39,419 nt of DNA, taken from Fibrobacteria bacterium GUT31. Lineage in GTDB: Bacteria; Fibrobacterota; Fibrobacteria; Fibrobacterales; Fibrobacteraceae. Positions 17,842 to 28,111 of the stretch are shown piece after piece. How positions within the stretch are numbered: the stretch's first letter is position 1; each line of letters begins with the position of its first letter. The stretch is taken from positions 1-39,419 of the forward strand of contig LIUH01000018.1 in the NCBI GenBank assembly GCA_001462225.1, written 5' to 3'. A model generated the notes under the pieces. It saw only the letters and a program-made list of their open reading frames with translations. It was not told the origin of the DNA and searched no databases. The position numbers and the translations under genes are program-made.

Positions 17842-17868
17842 AACGCAAGAATTTGAGGAGATATTCTT

Positions 17869-18432
17869 ATGACTGATGAAGAATTAAAAGAGCAAGTCGC
17901 TGCAACCGTCCGCGAAGTGCAGAAAACAGCGGCGTACCAACGCGAAACCGAGCGATTTCTCAAAGAGCTATCTGCTAAAACCGACCGCGAAATAGATAAA
18001 CTGGCCAAACAGATAGGCGGGGTAGAGCACAACATAGGCCATCACGCGGAACAGTTCTTTCAAGATGCGTTTGCGGACAAAAAAGTTTTTGGCGGCATTG
18101 AATATGACGATATAATTCTAAACATGACGTATAGAGATAAAACAGAAGAAGTGGAATTTGATATCGCTTTGGAAAACGGGAATTCAATAGCCTTAATAGA
18201 AGTCAAAAACCGAATACACCCTAATTTTGTTAAAGAGTTAGCAGAAGAAAGGATAGGTAAATTCCGCAGATATTTCCCTCAATACAAGGATTACGCCGTT
18301 TACCTCGGCATAGCAGGCTTTTCTTTTAGCAAAGCAGTCCTAGAAGAAGCCAAAAAATACGGCATCGGCATAATCAGGCAGGTAGGCAAAAGCATCGTTG
18401 TTGACGCAAAAGGATTAAAGGCATACCGGTAG
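17869..18432 (+). CDS. Coiled-coil plus PD-(D/E)XK nuclease-like protein, copy 1
   Basis: The protein has 187 residues. Residues 1-50 form an alpha-helical, charged coiled coil (EELKEQVAATVREVQKT..). The C-terminal domain shows a PD-(D/E)XK-like pattern: helix Glu in HHAEQFFQDAF (about 65), Asp in VEFDIALENG (about 104) and Glu-x-Lys in LIEVKNRI (about 117-119), then a conserved GKFRRYFPQY segment. I recall similar proteins under COG5493/DUF3782, of unknown function. It could act in DNA repair, restriction-like defence or element maintenance. A strong GAGGAG ribosome site lies 8-9 nt upstream. Copy 1 carries 11 residues in the coiled coil that copy 2 lacks. Its stop codon TAG is part of an adjoining GTAGGGGCAACG repeat. 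Confidence 0.75.
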   Translation: MTDEELKEQVAATVREVQKTAAYQRETERFLKELSAKTDREIDKLAKQIGGVEHNIGHHAEQFFQDAFADKKVFGGIEYDDIILNMTYRDKTEEVEFDIALENGNSIALIEVKNRIHPNFVKELAEERIGKFRRYFPQYKDYAVYLGIAGFSFSKAVLEEAKKYGIGIIRQVGKSIVVDAKGLKAYR

Positions 18433-18440
18433 GGGCAACG
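18429..18440 (+). repeat. Half-copy of the GTAGGGGC repeat at the stop codon of copy 1
   Basis: GTAGGGGCAACG overlaps the 3' end of the nuclease-like gene and supplies its TAG stop. The second arm is degenerate. Confidence 0.5.
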
Positions 18441-18482
18441 TTGGCATAAAAATCACACGAAAATCACGTAAATGTATTTTTT

Positions 18483-18513
18483 TTGTCCGTTTTGTATCTT
18501 TTTTATGTATATT
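18483..18513 (+). promoter_or_regulatory. Promoter of the secreted carbohydrate-binding-like gene
   Basis: TATATT at 18508-18513 is 34 nt before the ATG. TTGTCC at 18483-18488 is a possible -35 with a long (19-nt) spacer. Confidence 0.45.
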
Positions 18514-18547
18514 TACTATTGTAAAACCTTTCAAAATGGAGTCTTTT

Positions 18548-19519
18548 ATGAAAAAAATTGTTTTAGCGGCACTATGTGCTTGCGGTTACGCTACGGCTGT
18601 AGGTAGTTTGTGGGGGCCAAATACCGATGAGTTCCCTTCTTTACAGGTGTTAGTCCCAGAGGCTGTGACTTGTTGGGCTGGGAATCCTGAGCCAGTACAA
18701 GGCAATCCCTGTTACGAAACCGGGGGTTGGTGGTTCGGCTACGAAGATAAAGGAGGAACTGTGCAGGTTAAGAAAGGGACATTTACAGATTTTGGAGATG
18801 GAGTTAGCCTTACTGATGCGGAGGGAGTTTCCTTAATAGGGGCTGCCCTTGAAATTAAGTTCACAACATCTGCGGCTGCTTCAACTAGTGCTCCTTCAAT
18901 TGCCGGCATAGGCTTTAATTTAAGAGGAAATGAAACCGGGGAAAACATAGCTTCTAAAGGCGGGTATTGCTTAACCTATGCTTTGAGTGGCACAGCATTG
19001 CAGTTTGAGCTTGGATGGGATGAAGATACATACAATTATGATACTTGGTATGCCCCACTTACAACAGGTGCTAAAAAAACTCTACAGTTACCTTGGAGTG
19101 CATTTGATAAAGATGGATGGGGTGGGAATGAAAACCCCCAATATGAACAGCCTATTACAACAGCGACCCAGGGTGCAGTGTCTGCTAAAATCAGACTTAA
19201 AAACGGCAGTGTTTCTGCTGGGGCTAATGCCGATTTTACTCTATATGAACTCGGCTGGAATAGCGAATGCACGGGCGGCACTCCGGTTATTTTCAACGGA
19301 GTTACAAACGCAAGTTTAAATTTAAGCCTATCCGGCAAAATGCTTTCCATGACTGTCAAGGAAGCCGTTCCTGTTCAGATTGTCAACTTGCAAGGCGCAA
19401 TTGTTCACAGCCAAGTTTACGCCCCTGCCGGCAAAATGAACCTGAGCAACCTCCCAACCGGAGTTTACATGGTCAGGGTTCCATCCCTAGGCTATTCCGG
19501 CAAAATCATGCTTAAATAA
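18548..19519 (+). CDS. Secreted carbohydrate-binding-like protein with C-terminal sorting domain
   Basis: The start is ATG 18548 (GGAG 6 nt upstream), giving 323 residues. The signal peptide is MKKIVLAALCACGYATAVGS. The middle (about 25-235) is all-beta, rich in Trp and Gly (WWFGYEDKGG, LQFELGWDE, LQLPWSAFDKDGW). It resembles the jelly-roll carbohydrate-binding/CIA30-like modules of Fibrobacter secreted proteins. The C-terminal about 70 residues (VQIVNLQGAIV.. LPTGVYMVRV..KIMLK) match the Por/T9SS type A sorting pattern also present on the three GH5 enzymes here. It is likely exported and anchored on or released from the cell surface, to bind plant polysaccharide. It is flanked by the two nuclease-like copies and closed by a strong terminator, so it is a single-gene unit. 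Confidence 0.75.
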   Translation: MKKIVLAALCACGYATAVGSLWGPNTDEFPSLQVLVPEAVTCWAGNPEPVQGNPCYETGGWWFGYEDKGGTVQVKKGTFTDFGDGVSLTDAEGVSLIGAALEIKFTTSAAASTSAPSIAGIGFNLRGNETGENIASKGGYCLTYALSGTALQFELGWDEDTYNYDTWYAPLTTGAKKTLQLPWSAFDKDGWGGNENPQYEQPITTATQGAVSAKIRLKNGSVSAGANADFTLYELGWNSECTGGTPVIFNGVTNASLNLSLSGKMLSMTVKEAVPVQIVNLQGAIVHSQVYAPAGKMNLSNLPTGVYMVRVPSLGYSGKIMLK

Positions 19520-19530
19520 ATTGGTTGTTT

Positions 19531-19573
19531 AAAAAAAACGCCCCCGTTTCATCAAACGGGGGCGTTTTTTTTA
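19531..19573 (+). terminator. Rho-independent terminator
   Basis: AACGCCCCCGTTT-CATC-AAACGGGGGCG forms a GC-rich perfect stem followed by eight T, with an A-tract in front, so it may work in both directions. It ends the 18548-19519 transcript. Confidence 0.95.
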
Positions 19574-19584
19574 TATGAAACGTC

Positions 19585-19594
19585 AACATATGTT
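19585..19594. promoter_or_regulatory. AACATATGTT palindrome, copy 2
   Basis: Same 10-bp palindrome and flanks as 17775-17784, about 40 nt before the -10 box. Confidence 0.4.
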
Positions 19595-19635
19595 TGCAAA
19601 ATGTAAATAGAAAACTTTTTTTGTCCATTTTGCTC

Positions 19636-19641
19636 AATATT
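19636..19641 (+). promoter_or_regulatory. -10 element of nuclease-like gene, copy 2
   Basis: TATATT lies in the block exactly conserved with copy 1. Confidence 0.5.
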
Positions 19642-19678
19642 TATTTATATTAACGCAAGAATTTGAGGAGATATTCTT

Positions 19679-20209
19679 ATGACTGATGAAGAATTAAAAG
19701 AGCAAGTCGCTGCAACCGTCCGCGAAGTGCAGAAAACAGAAGTACAACTGCGCGAAACCGAGCGCCTAGTAGCCGAGCTGGCCAAACAGATAGGCGGGAT
19801 AGACCACAACATAGGCCATCACGCGGAACAGTTCTTTCAGGATGCGTTTGCGGACAAAAAGGTTTTTGGCGGCATTGAATATGACGATATAATTTTAAAC
19901 ATGACGTATAGAGATAAAACAGAAGAAGTGGAATTTGATATCGCTTTGGAAAACGGGAATTCAATAGCCTTAATAGAAGTCAAAAACCGAATACGCCCTA
20001 ATTTTGTTAAAGAGTTGGCAGAAGAAAGGATAGGCAAATTTCGCAGATATTTCCCTCAATACAAGGGTTATGCCGTTTACCTCGGCATAGCAGGCTTTTC
20101 TTTTAGCAAAACAGTCCTAGAAGAAGCCAAAAAATACGGCATCGGCATAATCAGGCAGGTAGGCAAAAGCATCGTTGTTGATGCAAAAGGATTGAAGGCG
20201 TATAGGTAA
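19679..20209 (+). CDS. Coiled-coil plus PD-(D/E)XK nuclease-like protein, copy 2
   Basis: A 176-residue paralogue of the gene at 17869, with the same start, ribosome site and promoter block. The C-terminal nuclease-like domain is nearly unchanged, including HHAEQFF, VEFDIALENG and LIEVKNRI, with only a few substitutions (for example His to Arg after KNRI, and Asp to Gly near YKGYAVY). The coiled coil is 11 residues shorter and has different heptads (VQLRETERLVAELAKQIGG), so the coiled coil varies while the putative catalytic core is conserved. This pattern suggests different partners rather than decay. The core residues are intact, so I do not call it a pseudogene. Confidence 0.75.
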   Translation: MTDEELKEQVAATVREVQKTEVQLRETERLVAELAKQIGGIDHNIGHHAEQFFQDAFADKKVFGGIEYDDIILNMTYRDKTEEVEFDIALENGNSIALIEVKNRIRPNFVKELAEERIGKFRRYFPQYKGYAVYLGIAGFSFSKTVLEEAKKYGIGIIRQVGKSIVVDAKGLKAYR

Positions 20210-20219
20210 GGTTTTATTG

Positions 20220-20243
20220 GTAGGGGCGTTGCGTGCAACGCCC
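20220..20243. repeat. GTAGGGGCGTTGC-family palindromic repeat (intergenic)
   Basis: GTAGGGGCGTTGC GT GCAACGCCC lies between the convergent nuclease-like gene and the lipoprotein gene. As the only hairpin in a 47-bp convergent gap it might assist termination, though it lacks a T-tract. Confidence 0.85.
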
Positions 20244-20256
20244 AAAAACTAATCGT

Positions 20257-21138
20257 TTATTCCACCTGTTCCCGTTCAACAAGCGCATTCAGGTAATCGA
20301 CCAAAAGCGAACCCTGATTGTTTCCCGGAACTTCGGTATCGAATTCAACAACCCACAGGAACTTCGCAACTTTTAAAATATCAAAAGGCTCGCCCTCAAT
20401 TCCCCCTTCTTCGTCTGCGGCAAAAGAACCCATGCCTTCAAACTGGTCTAAGAAAATTTTTACCTCCGAAGTATCCGTTTTTGCCGGAACCGAGAATACC
20501 CAGAAGTCATCATCATTCTTGGAAACAGCGCGGAACTCATGCGCCCCGCCCCAGTACCTGTATGCAAAGGCTACGGTTCCGTCAAATAATTGGGATTTCG
20601 CTTCCCCCAATTCCTCAAGATTTTTGCCTTTATTTGCGTCTGCTCCTAAATCTATACCGAGTGCAGCCTGGTCACCTTCTTCAGTTAGGTTGTAACTTGT
20701 CAATTTAATAGCCTGATTCGGATAACCTATGCTAAAACCGTTAATTACATAGTGAAGGGCGGAGTACTGGTTTGTCAATTTATTTTGCAACATTGCATTT
20801 GTTTTGTCCAATTCGCATGCCGGAGGAGGTACGGTATCTATTGCCGCTTCCAAACAATCCAATTCCAGGTTGCCTATGTCCCAGAACGCCGTTAAATCTT
20901 CTTCATCTTCGCCTTTTTTGGTAAAGCCATAGGGATAGGTTCCAAATGTCTGCGAAGCTGCTGCGTTAAAAGCAGATACCGTCACCGGAATAGTGTCTAT
21001 CACCGCTATTGCCGAGCTGCTGGATGTACCTGTCAAAGAGCTAGAGCTGGGTTGCCCCGGATTCTCAGACTCGTCATCGCTGCCGGAACAAGCAAAAAAC
21101 ATGGATACGGCACCCACCGCAATCATTTTCTTAAACAT
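20257..21138 (-). CDS. Secreted lipoprotein with Ser-rich linker, unknown function
   Basis: The start ATG 21138 is chosen for its AGGGGG ribosome site and because MFKKMIAVGAVSMFFACSGS is then a normal lipoprotein signal with Cys17 as the lipidated residue; upstream ATG 21165 would lie in the promoter. The mature protein of about 277 residues begins with acidic residues and a Ser-rich linker (SSSSLTGTSSSS), as in Fibrobacter surface lipoproteins. The body is beta-rich (GTVAFAYRYWGGAHEFRAVS, DDFWVFSVPAKTDTSEVKIF) and faintly like jelly-roll carbohydrate-binding modules, but I cannot assign it. It is probably surface- or periplasm-exposed. It is divergent from the cellulase operon, with TATATT boxes on both sides of the 147-bp gap, so the two may be co-regulated. 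Confidence 0.75.
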   Translation of the reverse strand: MFKKMIAVGAVSMFFACSGSDDESENPGQPSSSSLTGTSSSSAIAVIDTIPVTVSAFNAAASQTFGTYPYGFTKKGEDEEDLTAFWDIGNLELDCLEAAIDTVPPPACELDKTNAMLQNKLTNQYSALHYVINGFSIGYPNQAIKLTSYNLTEEGDQAALGIDLGADANKGKNLEELGEAKSQLFDGTVAFAYRYWGGAHEFRAVSKNDDDFWVFSVPAKTDTSEVKIFLDQFEGMGSFAADEEGGIEGEPFDILKVAKFLWVVEFDTEVPGNNQGSLLVDYLNALVEREQVE

Positions 21139-21168
21139 AATGTGCCCCCTAAGGTTGATATTCATATA

Positions 21169-21174
21169 AATATA
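21169..21174 (-). promoter_or_regulatory. -10 element of the lipoprotein gene
   Basis: TATATT on the minus strand, about 30 nt before the ATG at 21138, preceded by a T-rich stretch. No good -35. Confidence 0.4.
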
Positions 21175-21247
21175 GTTAAAAAATCACTAAAAAATACATT
21201 TTTTTTAAAAAACAGCCATTTTTTATCATTTTAGCCGCAAATAATTA

Positions 21248-21253
21248 TATATT
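21248..21253 (+). promoter_or_regulatory. -10 element of the GH8-GH5 cellulase operon
   Basis: TATATT lies 32 nt before ATG 21286, followed by a second AT-rich candidate (TATAAT about 8 nt downstream). The -35 region is weak, so an activator may be needed. Confidence 0.45.
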
Positions 21254-21285
21254 TACTTATAATAGGCTATAAAGCGGGGATTTTT

Positions 21286-22590
21286 ATGAAAAATAAGCCA
21301 TTTCTTTTGTTGTGTTTTGCGATTTTATTTGCCTGCTCGGAATCGCCTAATAACGAAGGCGGCAAGAATTCTAACGGCGGCATCCCTTCCAGCAGCAGTG
21401 GCGGCGATAATGAAAATCCGGGGGCTTATGCCGTGTTGCCCTCTAATCCGGACGTGCAAAGAATTAAGGACATGTATGATTCTTGGATTAGCACCTATTA
21501 CATAACCTACGAAGAAGATACCGCAAACGAATGGTACGAGCAGTTTATAGAGGAGGCAAGGGGCACCGCCCGCATAAAAAGCAGATACACCGGCAGTGTT
21601 AATACTTGCAACGCAACGAGCGGACACTGCACGGCATCCGAAGCCGTAGGCTATGGCATGATTCTGACCAGTTTAATGGAAGACTGGGAGCGTTTTGATA
21701 AATTATTGGCTTTCAGCAAGCTTTTCCGCGTAGAAAACGGAGCTGCTCTTATGGCTTGGGACGTAAGGGGTTTCCGGCGCGCTGTCGGTGGTTCTGCAAC
21801 GGACGCAGATATAGATATTTTAGCCTCTCTCTTTATAGCTTACGAAAAAACCGGTAACCAGAGCTACCTAAACGATGCATTGGAGATAGGTGCGAGCATT
21901 TATGAGTGGGAAGTGGACGGCAATACAAGATTAATTATGCCCGCTATGAAAAGCGAAACAATGGGCAATGGAACGCTCTATAACATAAGCTATATTTCCC
22001 TGCCGGCCATTAAAATGCTCGCAATACACGATAACGGTAACGGGCGCGATTGGAACTCCGTTTTGAATGCAAACCTCTCTTACATGGAAACGGTGCAAAA
22101 CGCAGGCGATGGCTTATGGCCGGACTGGAGCAATGCGAATGGTGCATATACAAATCCGGGTAATGACTCCCATAACGATTTAACCCCAAGCGATAACAGC
22201 GGGACTATACCCTCTTATGCGGCTTATTACAAGGAGGCTCCGCGCATTCCTTGGCGTATTGCGTGGTATTATCATTGGTTTGGGGATGAAAGGGCAAAAG
22301 CAATGCTGGATAAGGGTATGGCTTTTTTGAGCAGCAAGGGTGTAACAACTTCCACCGAGATAAAGGATTTTTACAGTTATACCGGCGGCAAACAGGGTGC
22401 TTCGGAAGGCACTGTAATAAGGTTTGCAAGTTTATGCGCCTTGGGAATGGGTAGTTCGGGAAATTCTGAATGGCTGAATTCGTGCAACAATAGGCTTCTT
22501 TATGAGACCCCTTTCACAACTGCTGTGGGTGATTATTACAGAAATAGTTTGCAATTGATTTATGCAATGTTGTTCAACGGGAAATTTTAG
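21286..22590 (+). CDS. GH8 endoglucanase, lipoprotein
   Basis: The protein has 434 residues. The lipoprotein signal MKNKPFLLLCFAILFACSES has Cys17, followed by a Gly/Ser/Asn linker (to about 45). The GH8 (alpha/alpha)6 barrel motifs are present: proton donor Glu119 in ASEAVGYGM, ATDADIDI (171-178), and EAPRIPWRIAWYYHWFGD (317-334). GH8 enzymes are inverting beta-1,4-endoglucanases or xylanases. At the position where many GH8a members have a base Asp (DA-x-R-x-PWR by eye) this protein has Glu317. As a lipoprotein it should be tethered to the outer membrane, whereas the following GH5 enzymes carry sorting tails, so cell-bound and exported activities are paired in one operon. The next gene starts 1 nt after its stop. 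Confidence 0.93.
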   Translation: MKNKPFLLLCFAILFACSESPNNEGGKNSNGGIPSSSSGGDNENPGAYAVLPSNPDVQRIKDMYDSWISTYYITYEEDTANEWYEQFIEEARGTARIKSRYTGSVNTCNATSGHCTASEAVGYGMILTSLMEDWERFDKLLAFSKLFRVENGAALMAWDVRGFRRAVGGSATDADIDILASLFIAYEKTGNQSYLNDALEIGASIYEWEVDGNTRLIMPAMKSETMGNGTLYNISYISLPAIKMLAIHDNGNGRDWNSVLNANLSYMETVQNAGDGLWPDWSNANGAYTNPGNDSHNDLTPSDNSGTIPSYAAYYKEAPRIPWRIAWYYHWFGDERAKAMLDKGMAFLSSKGVTTSTEIKDFYSYTGGKQGASEGTVIRFASLCALGMGSSGNSEWLNSCNNRLLYETPFTTAVGDYYRNSLQLIYAMLFNGKF

Positions 22591-22591
22591 C

Positions 22592-24304
22592 ATGATTAGA
22601 TTCCGCATTTTTTTTGCATTAGCCCTCCTCTTTGCCTTTTCCTTGGGCAATGCGGCAAATTTCACCTCAACGCACGGCAAGCTTTCGGTGAGCGGCGGTA
22701 AAATCCTAAATAAAAACAATCAGGAAATTGTTTTGCGTGGAATGAGTTTGTATTGGTATAATGGCCCCTGGCAAGGAGGCCAGCCCGGCAATCAATTTTA
22801 CACCTCCTCCGTTGTTTCCGATGTTGCAAATAATTGGAACGCAAACGTAATTCGCGCCGCCATAGGCGATAAAAACGTTAACATGGCAAAAAGTATGATG
22901 GATTGGGCAAATAGCGCAGGCATTTACGTTATAATAGACAACCATTCCCACAATGCCCATAATGAAACCTCGAATGTTCAAAATTTTTTTCGGGATGTTT
23001 CCGCTTATGTAAGAGAAAAAGGCTACACCCACGTTATTTATGAAATTTACAACGAACCTGTTTGCCAGGATGGTTCTTCTAACAATAATTGCACAACAAC
23101 AACCTGGGCTACAATAAAAACCTTTGCGCAATCCGTGATAAGCACAATTCGTGCAAACGATGCAGATGGTTTGATAATAGTCGGTACCCCCTATTATTCT
23201 TCAAACGTAGCTGCACCAAGGGCAGACCCTCTAAGCGGAAAAAACATTTTATATGCCCTGCATTTTTATGCCGGAACCTCCGGGCATAGCAATTACAGAC
23301 AATCATTGAAGGCGGCGTACTGCGCAGAGTTTCCCGTATTTGTAAGCGAGTGGGGAACCTCCGAGGCCAGCGGCGGCGGAAGCATAAACACTTCCAATAG
23401 CAACACATGGCTTAGCCTATTGGAAGCAGCAAAAGTTTCCCACGCAAATTGGTCCCTTTCAAACACAAACGAAAGTTCGGCGGCTTTAACCGGTACAAGC
23501 ATCACTGCCAGCGGAGGTACAACAGCATCCGGAACATACGTGAGAAACATATTTAAATTAAATACCGGTTCAAGTCTTTCAAGTGTCGGCTTAACGCAGG
23601 AAACTATAGATTGCAGCCAGGAAGTTCCTGATGGACCGGATGGCAGGTTGCCGTTTTATACAAATGGCTCCTTAGCGAATTTTGCAAGCAAAAGCGGAGC
23701 AGACAGCATCGAATATAGAGCATCATCTTGGGGGCTTGTTAATAAATCCCCGACTTTCACAGCGGATTATACCTTTGTAGGGATACAAAGCCCCGGCACC
23801 TATCTGATTCGGTTTAATTATGGCAGCACCGCAAACGGCACAATTTCATGGTCGGGCAGCGGGATTTCCGGCGGCCAAGTGCAGATTACAAGCACCGGTT
23901 CTTTGAGTACACTTCAATACACAGAGAAACTGTTGCTCACGGTTACGGAAGCCCCCGAAACTCCCTTGCACTTATCCTTTAATATGCCTTCTGCAAATAC
24001 CCTTAACGCTGTTAATGTTTACACACGTATGCCGGATAGCTTAGACAGCATTGAATTCAATATTCCCACTCCGGTTAAAAAACCCATGATGAGTAGCAAG
24101 CGATGGAATTTTGATGCGGCTGCCGGTGCCTTTATTTTTGAAGAAACCGGGGGCTTCTTATACATCTATAACCTGCGCGGCGAGAGAAAAGCCTTATTCC
24201 CCGCAAGCGGCAAAGTTTCATTGAAAGGCCTGCCCGCCGGAGCCTATTTAGCAGTTTACAAACGCGGTAGCGAAAGCCACCGAAAAACCATTTTCCTAAA
24301 GTGA
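22592..24304 (+). CDS. GH5 endoglucanase with C-terminal beta-sandwich and sorting domain (GH5-1)
   Basis: The start ATG 22592 is 1 nt after the GH8 stop, giving 570 residues; an earlier in-frame ATG (22562) would lie inside GH8 and spoil the signal peptide. The signal is MIRFRIFFALALLFAFSLGN. The GH5 barrel spans about 25-340, with acid/base Glu155 in YEIYNEPV and nucleophile Glu253 in FVSEWGTSEASGGG, plus VIIDNHSHNAH. The pattern is that of subfamily GH5_2 cellulases. A beta-sandwich resembling a carbohydrate-binding module covers about 350-485. The tail (LYIYNLRGERKA..LKGLPAGAYLAVYK..KTIFLK) is a Por/T9SS-type sorting domain. It hydrolyses beta-1,4-glucan with retention of configuration, probably after export to the surface. 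Confidence 0.93.
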   Translation: MIRFRIFFALALLFAFSLGNAANFTSTHGKLSVSGGKILNKNNQEIVLRGMSLYWYNGPWQGGQPGNQFYTSSVVSDVANNWNANVIRAAIGDKNVNMAKSMMDWANSAGIYVIIDNHSHNAHNETSNVQNFFRDVSAYVREKGYTHVIYEIYNEPVCQDGSSNNNCTTTTWATIKTFAQSVISTIRANDADGLIIVGTPYYSSNVAAPRADPLSGKNILYALHFYAGTSGHSNYRQSLKAAYCAEFPVFVSEWGTSEASGGGSINTSNSNTWLSLLEAAKVSHANWSLSNTNESSAALTGTSITASGGTTASGTYVRNIFKLNTGSSLSSVGLTQETIDCSQEVPDGPDGRLPFYTNGSLANFASKSGADSIEYRASSWGLVNKSPTFTADYTFVGIQSPGTYLIRFNYGSTANGTISWSGSGISGGQVQITSTGSLSTLQYTEKLLLTVTEAPETPLHLSFNMPSANTLNAVNVYTRMPDSLDSIEFNIPTPVKKPMMSSKRWNFDAAAGAFIFEETGGFLYIYNLRGERKALFPASGKVSLKGLPAGAYLAVYKRGSESHRKTIFLK

Positions 24305-24311
24305 GGTCCCT

Positions 24312-26650
<2,339 letters not shown>

Positions 26651-26654
<4 letters not shown>

Positions 26655-28051
26655 AAAAGATATTCCTATACCCCTATATCGAAGCATTTCTGGGCGTTGC
26701 TCGCAACGCCCCTACGCGGTTAATTGATCAATTTGCATGTTTTTACGGTTATGGTTCAAATGTAGGGGCGTTGCGGGCAACGCCCTATTCGACATGGATA
26801 TTTACCGTATTCTTAATATCAATTTTATCTTTCACCCTTTCTTTTGCCGCAGAATGCCCCGTACAGCCTTCCACCCAAGGCCCGGTGCATTATTACGGCA
26901 AACTTAAAGTCCGGGAGGGAAAGAGCCTTATAGACGGAACGAAAACCGGAGCCGTAGCAGTGCAAATAAGGGGAGTGAGTTTCTTTTGGAGCCACTGGAG
27001 CGGGCAGTTTTACAATGCCGCTGCTGTGGAGCGTATGGCAAAGGACTGGAAGGCGGAAGTTGTTCGCGCTGCGTACGGTGCAACCGGTTCAACATCCCCA
27101 GCAGACCGCCAAAGCATAAAAACCGTGGTAGAAGCTGCGATAGATAACGATATTTACGTTATAATAGATTGGCATTCGCATACGGCTCACAATGCGGCAG
27201 AAACAGATAGGGCAATAGATTTTTTTAAGGAAATGGCACAGCTTTACGGCTCTTGCGATAACGTTATTTTTGAACTTTACAACGAGCCTACAGACGGAAA
27301 CGGCGGAACTTGGGCGAATATTAAAAGTTATGCGGAAAAAGTTATTCCGGAAATCCGTAACCATTCGGGTAACCTAATTCTTGTGGGTACTCCGAGTTAC
27401 TCTCAAAAGGTTCAAGATATCACTGCCATAAACGATGAAAATGTGGGCTATGTCTTGCATTTTTACGCTGCAAGCCATCCTATAAGCGGTTGGCAAGACA
27501 ATATAAACGCAGCTTTGAGAGCAGGTTTGCCCATTTTTGTAACCGAATACGGAACAACAACAGCCGATGGCGGTTGCAGTCCTGAGGTGAGTGATTGCGA
27601 AATAAGACAGGGCATTCCGGTTGATAACTACAATTCGCACAATGCCGTTAATTCCGATGCGTGGCATGCCTATATGGATAAAAACAAAATATCTTCGGCT
27701 GCATGGAGTGTTTTTGACAAATATGAGGGGTCGGCATTTTTCGGCACAGTTCCAAAAGGCACTTTTGACCAAAGTCCGGAAAACTGGTCAGATACAACAA
27801 AAATGACTGCGGCGGGGAGGTATATATTCAAAAAATTGAATAATTATTATTTGACTGCGCCGTGGAACCCGGCTACTCCGATATTGCCTCATGCAAGCCA
27901 ACCTATTTTGCCGGGTACCGCTGTTGAGGTGTATTCTTTGCAAGGCAAAAAGGTGGGTGAAAATATCTCAAATTTGAAAAACGGCGTTTATATCCTTCTT
28001 TTGAGGCAAAACGGCACCGTGCAAACAAAAATTTTGAGGATTGCCAAATAA
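26651..28051 (+). CDS. GH5 endoglucanase with repeat-derived extended signal peptide and sorting domain (GH5-3)
   Basis: The protein has 466 residues from TTG 26651, which overlaps the GH5-2 stop (TTGA), with TTGAGG upstream. The leader is unusually long: about 47 residues precede the hydrophobic core (WIFTVFLISILSFTLSFAA). Much of this leader is encoded by two palindromic repeats in opposite orientation (26692-26715 and 26762-26785). The GH5 domain spans about 75-390, with acid/base Glu212 in FELYNEPTDG, nucleophile Glu299 in FVTEYGTTTADGG and IIDWHSHTAH. A short sorting-type tail (VEVYSLQGKKVG..LKNGVYILLLRQ..TKILRIAK) follows directly, without extra modules. No in-frame ATG nearer the core was found. 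It ends the GH8-GH5 operon. Confidence 0.9.
26692..26715. repeat. GTAGGGGCGTTGC-family repeat, left member of an inverted pair, in GH5-3
   Basis: GGGCGTTGC TC GCAACGCCCCTAC, with the CTAC edge facing right. It is translated in frame in the signal-peptide n-region. Confidence 0.9.
26762..26785. repeat. GTAGGGGCGTTGC-family repeat, right member of an inverted pair, in GH5-3
   Basis: GTAGGGGCGTTGC GG GCAACGCCC, with the GTAG edge facing left, so the two elements point at each other across 46 bp as in BIME-type REP pairs. Confidence 0.9.
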
Positions 28052-28077
28052 AAATGTTCTTTTTTTTGAAAAAAATG

Positions 28078-28083
28078 TATATT
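28078..28083 (+). promoter_or_regulatory. -10 element of the outer-membrane operon
   Basis: TATATT lies 28 nt before ATG 28112, in the 60-bp gap after the cellulase operon, preceded by a run of eight T and then A-rich sequence. The -35 (TGTTCT at 17 nt) is weak. Confidence 0.4.
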
Positions 28084-28111
28084 ATGCTTTAGCTGGTTTT
28101 TGGAGATGTAT

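Larger units (their letters stand above)
17771..18432 (+). repeat. Direct repeat, copy 1 (promoter plus nuclease-like gene)
   Basis: It matches 19581-20209: an upstream palindrome, an exact block from TGCTCAATATTTATTTATAT to the ATG, and nearly the whole gene. Similarity stops at the stop codon. Confidence 0.9.
19581..20209 (+). repeat. Direct repeat, copy 2 (promoter plus nuclease-like gene)
   Basis: Second copy of the 17771-18432 unit. The duplication encloses the carbohydrate-binding-like gene and its terminator. Confidence 0.9.

Noticed and set aside
17771-20209. Composite transposon formed by the two direct repeats
   Set aside because: There is no transposase, no terminal inverted repeats and no target-site duplication at the outer ends; the repeated unit is a promoter plus gene, better explained by duplication.
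20220-20243. Palindrome as an intrinsic terminator
   Set aside because: The stem is good, but neither side has a T-tract on the transcript, and the same element occurs inside translated genes.
28051-28080. T8 run after GH5-3 as terminator
   Set aside because: No GC-rich stem precedes the T-run; it fits better as part of the upstream promoter region of the next operon.
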